DNA of 38,513 nt. It comes from an uncultured Corynebacterium sp. Lineage in GTDB: Bacteria > Actinomycetota > Actinomycetes > Mycobacteriales > Mycobacteriaceae. A model generated the notes under the pieces. The model saw only the letters and a list, made by a program, of their open reading frames with translations. It did not search any database and was not told where the DNA came from. Position 1 is the first letter of the stretch; every line of letters begins with the position of its first letter. The position numbers and the translations under genes are program-made. Where the stretch lies: positions 1 to 38,513 of the forward strand of contig CAMIFC010000018.1 in assembly GCA_946220775.1 (NCBI GenBank), in the 5' to 3' direction. This document shows, one piece after another, positions 32,135 through 38,513 of the stretch.

Positions 32135-33655
32135 CTAGAACAGGCCAGTGGGGTTTTCGTCGTAGGAGACAAGCATGCACTTGACCTGCTGGTAGTGGGA
32201 CATCATCATGGCGTGATTCTCACGGCCGATACCGGACTGCTTGTATCCGCCGAACGCAGCATGCGCTGGGTAGCTGTGGTAGTTGTTCACCCACACGCGT
32301 CCTGCCTGAATCGTACGCCCTGCGCGGTAAGCCTGGATGCCATTGCGGCTCCACACACCGGCGCCGAGGCCGTAAATGGTGTCGTTAGCAATCTCCATGG
32401 ACTCGTCGAAGGTCTTGAAGGTGGTGACAGCCAGGACGGGGCCGAAGATCTCCTCCTGGAAGCACTTCATGTCGTTGGTGCCCTTGAAGATGGTCGGCTG
32501 GATGTAGTAGCCGCCCTCGAGACCGTCAAGCTTGTTCACTGCTCCGCCAGTCAGAGTTTCTGCGCCTTCGGCTGGCCCCTGCTCCAGGTAGGAATTGATC
32601 TTGTCCATCTGCTCTTGGGAGAACTGCGCACCCATTTGCACATCGGTATCCAGTGGATTGCCCACAGTGAGAGACTCCACCTTCGCCACGGCCCGCTTCA
32701 GGAACTCGTCGGCGATGTCCTCGTGAACCAGCGCACGCGATGGGCAGGTGCATACTTCGCCCTGGTTGAGAGCGAACATCGCCAGACCCTCGACGCACTT
32801 GTCCAAGAACGCGTCTTCCTTGTCCATGATGTCCGGGAAGAAGATGGACGGAGACTTGCCACCCAGCTCCAGCGTGACCGGGATGATCTTGTCGGACGCC
32901 GCCGCGTGGATGGTCTTGCCCACCGCGGTCGAGCCAGTGAAGGCGATCTTGGCCACGCGGTCACTAGCGGTCAATGCAGCCCCTGCTTCCGTGCCGAGAC
33001 CGTTGACCACGTTGAGGACACCGGCTGGCAACAGATCCTCAATCAGTTCGAGGAGGAAGAGAATGGACATTGGGGTCTGCTCTGCTGGTTTGAGCACGAT
33101 GCAGTTGCCCGTCGCAAGGGCTGGAGCGATCTTCCACGAGACCATGAGGATCGGGAAGTTCCACGGGATGATCTGACCAACAACGCCGAGTGGCTCGTAG
33201 AAGTGGTAGGCCACAGTGTCGTCATCAAGCTGCGACAGGCGCCCCTCCTGCGTACGAGCGACCGACGCAAAATAGCGGAAGTGGTCGGCTGCGAGTGGGA
33301 TGTCCGCAGCCAAGGTCTCGCGCACTGCCTTGCCGTTCTCCCAGGTTTCCACGACCGCGAGCTTCTCGAGGTTCTCCTCGATACGGTCCGCGATGAGGTT
33401 CAAGATCCGCGCGCGTTCCGCCGGGGAGGTTGCGGCCCACTCGGTCTTGGCTGCGTGCGCGGCGTCGAGGGCCTTGTCGATGTCTGCAGCATCCGACCGT
33501 GGCACCTCGCAGAACACCTCGCCATTGACTGGGCTCAGGTTGTCCATGTAGCGACCTGCGACGGGGGCGACCCACTGGCCGCCGATGAAGTTTTCGTAGC
33601 GCTTTTTCAGCTCAACAATGGAGCCTTCGGTACCTGGATTGGCGTAGACGGTCAC
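32135..33655 (-). CDS. ald: acetaldehyde dehydrogenase (NAD-dependent aldehyde dehydrogenase)
   Basis: 506 residues from GTG 33655, with AGGAGG 8 nt upstream. The N-terminus MTVYANPGTEGSIV and C-terminus VSYDENPTGLF match what I recall of C. glutamicum Ald. Key sites include IIPWNFPILM, the nucleotide loop AFTGSTAVGK, the catalytic Glu in LELGGKSP, and the catalytic Cys in NQGEVCTCPSRA. It oxidises acetaldehyde to acetate during ethanol use. In C. glutamicum its expression is under RamA/RamB control, and ramB is in this window. Confidence 0.95.
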   Translation of the reverse strand: MTVYANPGTEGSIVELKKRYENFIGGQWVAPVAGRYMDNLSPVNGEVFCEVPRSDAADIDKALDAAHAAKTEWAATSPAERARILNLIADRIEENLEKLAVVETWENGKAVRETLAADIPLAADHFRYFASVARTQEGRLSQLDDDTVAYHFYEPLGVVGQIIPWNFPILMVSWKIAPALATGNCIVLKPAEQTPMSILFLLELIEDLLPAGVLNVVNGLGTEAGAALTASDRVAKIAFTGSTAVGKTIHAAASDKIIPVTLELGGKSPSIFFPDIMDKEDAFLDKCVEGLAMFALNQGEVCTCPSRALVHEDIADEFLKRAVAKVESLTVGNPLDTDVQMGAQFSQEQMDKINSYLEQGPAEGAETLTGGAVNKLDGLEGGYYIQPTIFKGTNDMKCFQEEIFGPVLAVTTFKTFDESMEIANDTIYGLGAGVWSRNGIQAYRAGRTIQAGRVWVNNYHSYPAHAAFGGYKQSGIGRENHAMMMSHYQQVKCMLVSYDENPTGLF

Positions 33656-33692
33656 GGGGCATACCTCCTAGAAACAAATGATTGTTTCCTGC

Positions 33693-33734
33693 AGAATACT
33701 AATCCGCAACCACGTTTGCAGTCCCTTTGTAAAA
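33693..33734 (-). promoter_or_regulatory. candidate ald promoter and RamB-like site
   Basis: On the minus strand TATTCT (33698-33693) is a plausible -10 for ald. Upstream, the plus strand reads CCCTTTGTAAAA (33723-33734), one base away from the CTTTGCAAA core of the RamB consensus, and a TTTGCA lies at 33715-33720. This is pattern matching only. Confidence 0.3.
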
Positions 33735-33774
33735 GCTGAGACTAAAAACGCTATTTTTGGGCCCGAAAAACAAG

Positions 33775-33809
33775 TAACCCCTTGACTGTTTGCACTAGTC
33801 AAGGGGTTA
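33775..33809 (-). terminator. terminator of tRNA-Thr
   Basis: TAACCCCTTGAC (33775-33786) pairs perfectly with GTCAAGGGGTTA (33798-33809) around an 11-nt loop. The minus strand continues with CTTGTTTTT. It is 7 nt from the tRNA 3' end. Confidence 0.85.
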
Positions 33810-33816
33810 TTTCAAG

Positions 33817-33892
33817 TGGAGCCGCCTGCGAGAATCGAACTCGCGACCTTTTCATTACGAGTGAAACGCTCTGCCGACTGAGCTAAGGCGGC
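33817..33892 (-). tRNA. tRNA-Thr (anticodon CGT)
   Basis: 76 nt including an encoded CCA. The acceptor stem is GCCGCCT/AGGCGGC. The anticodon arm is TTTCA-CTCGTAA-TGAAA with anticodon CGT. The D arm has TAGCTCAGTCGGCAGAGC and the T arm GCGAGTTCGATTCTCGC. Confidence 0.97.
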
Positions 33893-34018
33893 GCAACGGT
33901 TGGCGCAGCATGAAACGCTGGCCGATCGTACGTTGGGTAATCCTAGCTGAGCGCCCCGCTAGGAACAAAACGACCCCGCCATTACGGGAAACACCCGGTC
34001 GCGCCCCAGGCTGTGCAC

Positions 34019-34087
34019 CTCAGTCGCGGGCCCCGGCCGCGGCCCTCAGTCGCAAGCCCCCAGCCGCGAGCCCCGACCGCGCCTCAG
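34019..34087. repeat. degenerate GC-rich tandem repeat at the holB 3' end
   Basis: Three to four imperfect units of the form CTCAGTCGCGGGCCCC / CTCAGTCGCAAGCCCC / CAGCCGCGAGCCCC lie back to back just after the holB stop codon and slightly overlap it. They can form several hairpins and may aid termination. Confidence 0.5.
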
Positions 34088-35298
34088 CTGCACGCCTCCC
34101 GCAGCGCACCCGCCAGCGAGTCCAGCGCGACCTCTGGTTTCACATTCATCCCCAGCATCTCCCGACACCGGCTCACCGCGTCAATGCAGCGCACCAGCGC
34201 TTCCGAGGAATTGCGGCGGGCGAGTTCCCCAGACGTGGCATGCATATCCGGGTGCTGGAAACCGCCAACGGGCTGGGCCCCCTCAACGACTGCCCCCGCC
34301 GATTGCAGCATCGCATCGCGGTACAGCCCCATCACGTCGGTCAGCGCCAGGTCCAGCGAGTCCCGCACCATGCGAGTGCGACGATTCTTCTGCTCCCGCT
34401 CGAGCTCGCGGATCTGCCCCGTCGAGCCCCGCTGCGTCTTCGCCGCACCACGGCCCTTCGCGCCGACACCCAGTGATTCCTCTAGGTCCTCGCGCTCCCT
34501 GGCTTCCAACCTCTCGATCGAGGCTGCGACTTCTTCCGTCGCTTTAGTCACTAGCTGCGAGGTGAAGCTGAACAGCTTGGCGCCCTCATAAACTTTTTGT
34601 GGCAGCTTCAGGGCAGTCGCCCGCTTTTCTCGTGCCGCTTCATCCCGTGCCAGGTGGCGAGCCCGGCCGATATGCCCACCCGATACCGAGGCAGCCCACT
34701 GGGCTTGTTCTTCAGTTAAGGCCAGGTTGGCGTCCTGTAAAAGAACATCCTTGACCTGCTGCGGCGACGGAGTCGGGATGTATACATGGCGGCAGCGCGA
34801 ACGGAGGGTCACGGAAATGTCGGTCGGGTCGGTGGACGGCGCGCAGAGCACGAACACCGTGTGCGCCGGTGGTTCCTCCACGGATTTCAGGAGGGCGTTG
34901 CTGCCGGCCTCGTTCAGCCGATCGGCGTCCTCAACAACGACGACGCGCCACCGCCCCACGATCGGCATCGTCGCCGCGGAGCTGATGACCTCGCGTACAT
35001 CCTCGACGGGAATGACGGTGCCTGTCGTGGCAACCCAGACGATATCCGGATGCGTGCCCGCGGCGGCGGACTGGCACTGTTCGCACTGGCCGCACCCACC
35101 GTGGGGACACACCAACGCGGTCGCGAAGGCCTTCGCTGCGATCGACCGGCCAGAGCCCGGCGGCCCGGTGAACAGCCACGAGTGTGTCATCGCCTGCGGG
35201 TCGGCGACGGCGTTCATCAGCACCTCACGCACCGCATCGGCCGTTATTTTTTTCCAGACGCCACCCGGCCGCACCGACGAATCCACACTTTCCGCCAT
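34084..35298 (-). CDS. holB: DNA polymerase III delta' subunit
   Basis: 404 residues from ATG 35298, preceded by GAGGAG. It is an AAA+ clamp-loader subunit with a P-loop GPPGSGRS (45-52) in which Arg replaces the usual Lys, as expected for the non-hydrolysing delta' subunit. A zinc-binding cysteine set follows (C64, C69, C72, C75). VVVEDADRLNEAGSNALLKSVEEPP is the Walker B/sensor region, and RSRCRHVYIPTPSP follows. A charged insertion (about 250-300, AREREDLEESLGVGAKGRG) precedes the C-terminal collar domain. It loads the sliding clamp at the replication fork. It is divergent from the adenylate cyclase gene with a 75-nt gap. Confidence 0.93.
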   Translation of the reverse strand: MAESVDSSVRPGGVWKKITADAVREVLMNAVADPQAMTHSWLFTGPPGSGRSIAAKAFATALVCPHGGCGQCEQCQSAAAGTHPDIVWVATTGTVIPVEDVREVISSAATMPIVGRWRVVVVEDADRLNEAGSNALLKSVEEPPAHTVFVLCAPSTDPTDISVTLRSRCRHVYIPTPSPQQVKDVLLQDANLALTEEQAQWAASVSGGHIGRARHLARDEAAREKRATALKLPQKVYEGAKLFSFTSQLVTKATEEVAASIERLEAREREDLEESLGVGAKGRGAAKTQRGSTGQIRELEREQKNRRTRMVRDSLDLALTDVMGLYRDAMLQSAGAVVEGAQPVGGFQHPDMHATSGELARRNSSEALVRCIDAVSRCREMLGMNVKPEVALDSLAGALREACS

Positions 35299-35373
35299 GC
35301 TGCTCCTCACTGCTCCCACCATCTCCCACACAGTCTATCGCCCTGGCCGGACACGTTCGATAATGTAATAGCC

Positions 35374-36900
35374 ATGCATCAATTCGCGCGCTACATCCGT
35401 TGGGCCCTGGGAACATACTGGCCCCTGTACGCCGCGATGATTTTACTGACGAACGCATTGGGCGCCATTGGAGTCGCAACGTTCCTGCGCTTCCTGATTC
35501 CCCTGCCCGGCGCCCGGGCGTTCACCAGCCCGAACACCCTGACGGCCATCACCTACGTCAGCTACTTCATCTTCGCGATCATCGCCGGGGTGATCTTCAC
35601 CCTGATCTTCTTCGCCCCAGTACTGCGCTGGCAACGCAACCCGGACGCATACGACCCAAATATGGTGCGCCACCTGGTGCTTCGTATCCCATTCCTGCAG
35701 TCCGTCACTGGCGCAGTGCTGTGGGCGATCGGCGTGGTGCTATTCACGATTGTTGCGCTGCAATACTCGCGGGAATGGGCGATCACCGTGGCTGTGACCG
35801 CCACGCTCGGCGGTTTAGTGGTCACACTGATGACGTACATGGAGGCCGAGCGCCTGGTGCGGCCGGTGGCGTCCCGCGCTTTGGAGGAAGGGACGACGGA
35901 GCACTCGGATCTGTCGCCGGTCTCCGCGCGCCTCATGCTCACGTGGGCGCTGACGAGTGCCGTGCCGGTGGTTGGCATGATCCTGCTGCTCATCGCGCAA
36001 GCCACGAAGTTTTTCCCCACGGACTCGGACGCACTCTTGCCGGCCCTGCTGGCGCTGGCGATCACGGCGCTCATCACGGGCGGCGCGGGGTCGCGGCTGA
36101 GTGCGATGAGCGTTGTTGACCCGATCCGGGAACTGCAATACGCGATCAACCAGGTACGACGCGGGCAGCTCGAGACGGAGGTACGCATTTACGATTCCTC
36201 CGAGATCAGCGTGCTCCAGGCCGGATTCAACGAAATGATGCGTGGCCTACGCGAACGCCAGCAGGTGCAGGAAGTCTTCGGCCGCTACGTCGGCACGGAA
36301 GTCGCGCGACGAGCGATTGAAGAGCAGCCCGAACTCGGCGGCGAAGGCCGCGAAGTTGCCGTTCTTTTTGTGGACGTCATTGGTTCCACCGGTTTCGCCG
36401 CCCAGCGCGACCCCGAACATGTGGTGCGCGCGCTGAATGAGTTCTTCGACCGCGTGGTGGAAGTCGTTCACGAGCATAAAGGCATCATCAATAAGTTCCA
36501 GGGAGATGCGGCGCTCGCGGTCTTCGGCGCGCCACTTCCCCTGGAGGACGCCGCTGGTCACGCGATGGCGGCGGCCCGCGAAATGCACTCTAAGCTGACC
36601 GACCTGGAGTTCGAAGCTGGTGTGGGTGTCGCCGCTGGTTCCGTGGTCGCAGGAAATATTGGTGCGAAGGACCGCTTCGAGTACACCGTCATCGGCGATG
36701 CAGTGAACCAGGCTGCGCGACTCACTGACCTGGCGAAGGAAACCCCTGGTCGTGTGCTGACGAGTGCCGCCACTGTTACGTTGGCGAATGAGGCTGAACA
36801 GCGGCGCTGGACGATGCTCAAGTCCGTCGAGCTGCGCGGGCGCCGACAGATGACCCAGCTCGCGCGCCCGATCCGCCCAACCCTGGCGGACCGGGGGTAG
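35374..36900 (+). CDS. cyaB: membrane class III adenylate cyclase
   Basis: 508 residues from ATG 35374. TAATGT (35361-35366) ends 7 nt before the ATG without a ribosome-binding site, so a leaderless start is likely. Six hydrophobic helices span about 10-240, then a HAMP-like linker (VDPIRELQYAINQVRRGQLETEV...EISVLQAGFNEMMRGLRE). The cyclase domain has both metal Asp residues (LFVDVIGST and FQGDAAL), the adenine-selecting Lys and Asp (INKFQGD; YTVIGDAVNQAARL) and the transition-state Asn/Arg in VNQAARL, so it should be active. In C. glutamicum the membrane cyclase CyaB makes the cAMP that controls GlxR. Confidence 0.92.
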   Translation: MHQFARYIRWALGTYWPLYAAMILLTNALGAIGVATFLRFLIPLPGARAFTSPNTLTAITYVSYFIFAIIAGVIFTLIFFAPVLRWQRNPDAYDPNMVRHLVLRIPFLQSVTGAVLWAIGVVLFTIVALQYSREWAITVAVTATLGGLVVTLMTYMEAERLVRPVASRALEEGTTEHSDLSPVSARLMLTWALTSAVPVVGMILLLIAQATKFFPTDSDALLPALLALAITALITGGAGSRLSAMSVVDPIRELQYAINQVRRGQLETEVRIYDSSEISVLQAGFNEMMRGLRERQQVQEVFGRYVGTEVARRAIEEQPELGGEGREVAVLFVDVIGSTGFAAQRDPEHVVRALNEFFDRVVEVVHEHKGIINKFQGDAALAVFGAPLPLEDAAGHAMAAAREMHSKLTDLEFEAGVGVAAGSVVAGNIGAKDRFEYTVIGDAVNQAARLTDLAKETPGRVLTSAATVTLANEAEQRRWTMLKSVELRGRRQMTQLARPIRPTLADRG

Positions 36901-37033
36901 GTGGGCTGCTGGAGCTGCGGGCCGGGGCGCATTGCCGCGCGGTCGGCGTGACGGGGTGTCGGACGGTCGGCGCGGCGCGGGGCGCAGTGATGGTGACCGG
37001 CGGGCCACCGAATACGCGAGCCACGCCGCGCGG

Positions 37034-38329
37034 CTAGCTGCCCACCACCAGGTTTTCCCTCATGAGCTCCAGATACGGCCGCATCGGAGCGAACACCAAC
37101 TGATCATTCGTCTTCAGCGTCGGGATCGGAACCTTCGGCAGGTGTGGCGGAGCCGGCCGAGTAGAAAACGCCCGCATCATTGTCTGCTCAACCTCGCCAA
37201 AATACACACTCAAATCAATGACCCACGGGCCCGGAGGCTCAGCCCCAGGAGCTAACGGATCGTACCCATAAACCTCTTTGCGCTGGTCAGCATCCCAGAT
37301 CTCCGCAATCGTTGCGGCCTGCTCCCCCGTGAGGACCGGTTCGCCATTGTTGGGTGAGATGCTGCTGTTGGGTGGGGTGGTGTTGGCGGATTTGCTGGTG
37401 TTGAGTGGGGTGCCGCTGTTGGTTAAGCCACCACTGAAGGTTGGCGGGGCCGCCGACGACTCGGTCCCGCCAGCCCCCGCCGGAACCACATCGGCAACGC
37501 CGCTCCCCGGATCCTGCTTCGCCGATTCCTTCTTCTTACGCCTCCCGAAGCCGAAGAGGCCTCTCCTCTTCGGCTTCGCCCCACCAGCCGCAACAGAAGA
37601 GGAATGTTTTGAGGTGGCACTACTGGCGTCCTGAATCTGCTTTTCCGCCAACCGCTGATCCGCAATCACAGCGAGCGCGGCCGTCGCCTCAAGATGATAA
37701 AACCGGTCCCACTGCTGGTGATAAGTGAAAATGTACTTGCAGCGATCCGCCACCGCCTCGCACCAGCGCACAAACGCGCGCCCGCTGGACGTGTCGCGCC
37801 ACTCATTGAATTGATTCCGCGCATGGATCGCCGTCGCCTCCGCCTCAAGCCGCCTCGCCTCAGCTTCCGCGTGCATGCGCGCTTGCGTCCCCTTCAGCCC
37901 CTCCAATAAGGACGCCAGCTCAGCGTCATTCACCCCCGCCTCCCGGGGCCGAATGCCGCTGAGCTGATCGGCGACGTTTTCAACGTCGCGGTCGATCCCC
38001 CGCTGGAGTTCCCGAGCCTCCGCAGCAGCATCGCGAGCTGCGCGGTTGAATAGTTCGTCCTGCCAAGCGGCCTGTGCTTGGGGGAAATTCGCGTAAGGGA
38101 AAGGCTCCAGCTCAACCTGCTTCGGGTGATCGGGTTCTCGTTTTAGCGTGTCGAAGGTAGTGGTGGTGCTCGCGAGGTCACGGGGTCGCGAGTTCGCAAG
38201 TGCCTGCGCTGGTGAACCGCGCCGCACTCCCTGCAACTCCGTGCGCACTCCATGTGGACTCGCTACGACTCCATGCGACTCATTTGGAAGTGCACACTTC
38301 TTCGCCCACACTGTGCGATTATTCGTCAC
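37034..38329 (-). CDS. uncharacterised coiled-coil protein
   Basis: Up to 431 residues from GTG 38329, but the first ~70 residues are low-complexity and the real start could be further in. Residues ~85-160 are Ala/Glu/Arg-rich and likely helical/coiled coil (EARELQRGIDRDVENVADQL; ARMHAEAEARRLEAEATAIHARNQF). A Trp/Cys-containing segment (FNEWRDTSSGRAFVRWCEAVADRCKYIFTYHQQWDRFYHLEATAAL) looks like a folded core. A basic KPKRRGLFGFGRRKKK patch and a Ser/Thr/Pro/Asn linker (about 280-330) follow. The C-terminal ~100 residues (WVIDLSVYFGEVEQTMMRAF) look structured. I do not recognise the family. It has no signal peptide or membrane helix. Confidence 0.6.
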   Translation of the reverse strand: MTNNRTVWAKKCALPNESHGVVASPHGVRTELQGVRRGSPAQALANSRPRDLASTTTTFDTLKREPDHPKQVELEPFPYANFPQAQAAWQDELFNRAARDAAAEARELQRGIDRDVENVADQLSGIRPREAGVNDAELASLLEGLKGTQARMHAEAEARRLEAEATAIHARNQFNEWRDTSSGRAFVRWCEAVADRCKYIFTYHQQWDRFYHLEATAALAVIADQRLAEKQIQDASSATSKHSSSVAAGGAKPKRRGLFGFGRRKKKESAKQDPGSGVADVVPAGAGGTESSAAPPTFSGGLTNSGTPLNTSKSANTTPPNSSISPNNGEPVLTGEQAATIAEIWDADQRKEVYGYDPLAPGAEPPGPWVIDLSVYFGEVEQTMMRAFSTRPAPPHLPKVPIPTLKTNDQLVFAPMRPYLELMRENLVVGS

Positions 38330-38332
38330 TTA

Positions 38333-38477
38333 TTGTGTCATATTTATCACAACGAACAACCTGCACCCTGTGTGCATTAATACCTGTGTGACCTGCAAAA
38401 ACACTATCCTTGCAACAGTTCAATCTTACCGTGTTGAACACTGTTGCGCTCGGTAAAGATCAATAATGGGATTGATC
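38333..38477. promoter_or_regulatory. three inverted repeats upstream of the coiled-coil gene
   Basis: TTGTG-N10-CACAA lies at 38333-38352, right before the minus-strand start. CAACAGTTCAA (38413-38423) faces TTGAACACTGTTG (38434-38446) with a 2-nt difference. GATCAAT-N6-ATTGATC lies at 38458-38477. The region is A/T-rich relative to the genes and looks like a regulated promoter. No gene is supported between 38330 and the right edge. Confidence 0.45.
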
Positions 38478-38513
38478 AGCGATTATGCTCCACCCCACGC
38501 CACGCCTCTTCCG

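Larger units (their letters stand above)
8544..36379. repeat. dispersed short motif: T-run then GGACG(C/T)CA
   Basis: Copies with a T-run 1-8 nt upstream of the core. Plus orientation: 11173, 12334, 13837, 15193, 18105, 21872, 28976, 36372, and a GACGCCA variant with a long T-run near 35256. Minus orientation, core read as TGGCGTCC: 8544, 12560, 14668, 22475, 30276, 34728. Roughly 18 further cores lack a clear T-run (for example 16285, 23493, 25765, 27625, 31843, 37910). Copies fall within genes in different frames and in intergenic gaps. Confidence 0.65.

Noticed and set aside
32195..33739. 514-codon frame on the plus strand
   Set aside because: It is antisense to ald, a full-length well-matched gene.
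34786..35373. Extension of the adenylate cyclase frame upstream over holB
   Set aside because: It is antisense to conserved holB sequence. The cyclase N-terminal helices begin at ATG 35374, next to a -10-like hexamer.
38333..38352. GlxR/CRP-type cAMP-receptor site
   Set aside because: TGTG and CACA are separated by 10 nt, whereas the consensus needs 8.

Overview
The window looks like a chromosomal segment of a mycolic-acid-containing actinobacterium, most likely a Corynebacterium. The support is high-GC coding sequence with GTG starts, an antigen-85-type mycolyltransferase, two tiny amphipathic proteins of the corynebacterial porin type, a RamB-type acetate regulator, and AlaT, Lpd and Ald proteins that closely resemble what I recall of C. 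glutamicum. The species cannot be fixed from the sequence alone.

Layout. 1-302: tail of an alpha/beta hydrolase. 467-11013 (+): a membrane Fe-S (CCG-domain) reductase, two very large acidic low-complexity membrane proteins in tandem, then alaT. In mycobacteria the Fe-S reductase and the aminotransferase are direct neighbours (Rv0338c/Rv0337c), so the acidic pair looks like a lineage-specific insertion. 11068-13204 (-): dcd then ugd, in the same order as Rv0321/Rv0322. 13352-13425: tRNA-Gly(CCC). 13519-19758: a CorA-like transporter, an alpha/beta hydrolase overlapping ramB, an uncharacterised membrane protein, lpd and a 32-residue peptide gene. 20020-23711: a mycolyltransferase, a flippase-like protein and an MFS transporter. 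23771-27762: an acyl-CoA oxidase/dehydrogenase gene broken by two small indels, then a FUSC-family membrane protein. 27863-32050: a mycothiol-S-transferase-like protein, a 79-residue porin-like protein, a DUF1990 protein, a frameshifted TDT-family transporter and a divergent LysR regulator. 32135-38329: ald, tRNA-Thr(CGT), holB, a class III adenylate cyclase (cyaB-like) divergent from holB, and an uncharacterised coiled-coil protein.

Functional threads. RamB, Lpd, Ald, AlaT and a cAMP-producing cyclase suggest a central-carbon/acetate node. The mycolyltransferase, porin-like peptides, flippase-like protein and Ugd point to envelope building. Three indels in two genes (acyl-CoA oxidase and TDT transporter) are either real decay or sequence errors.

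The most unusual signals are (i) the paired acidic proteins, which share only their N-terminus, a DTVV motif, a juxtamembrane LPTW-W segment, a membrane helix and a 31-nt leader/start block, and (ii) a dispersed short motif, a T-run followed by GGACG(C/T)CA, which recurs far more often than chance on both strands and in different reading frames.
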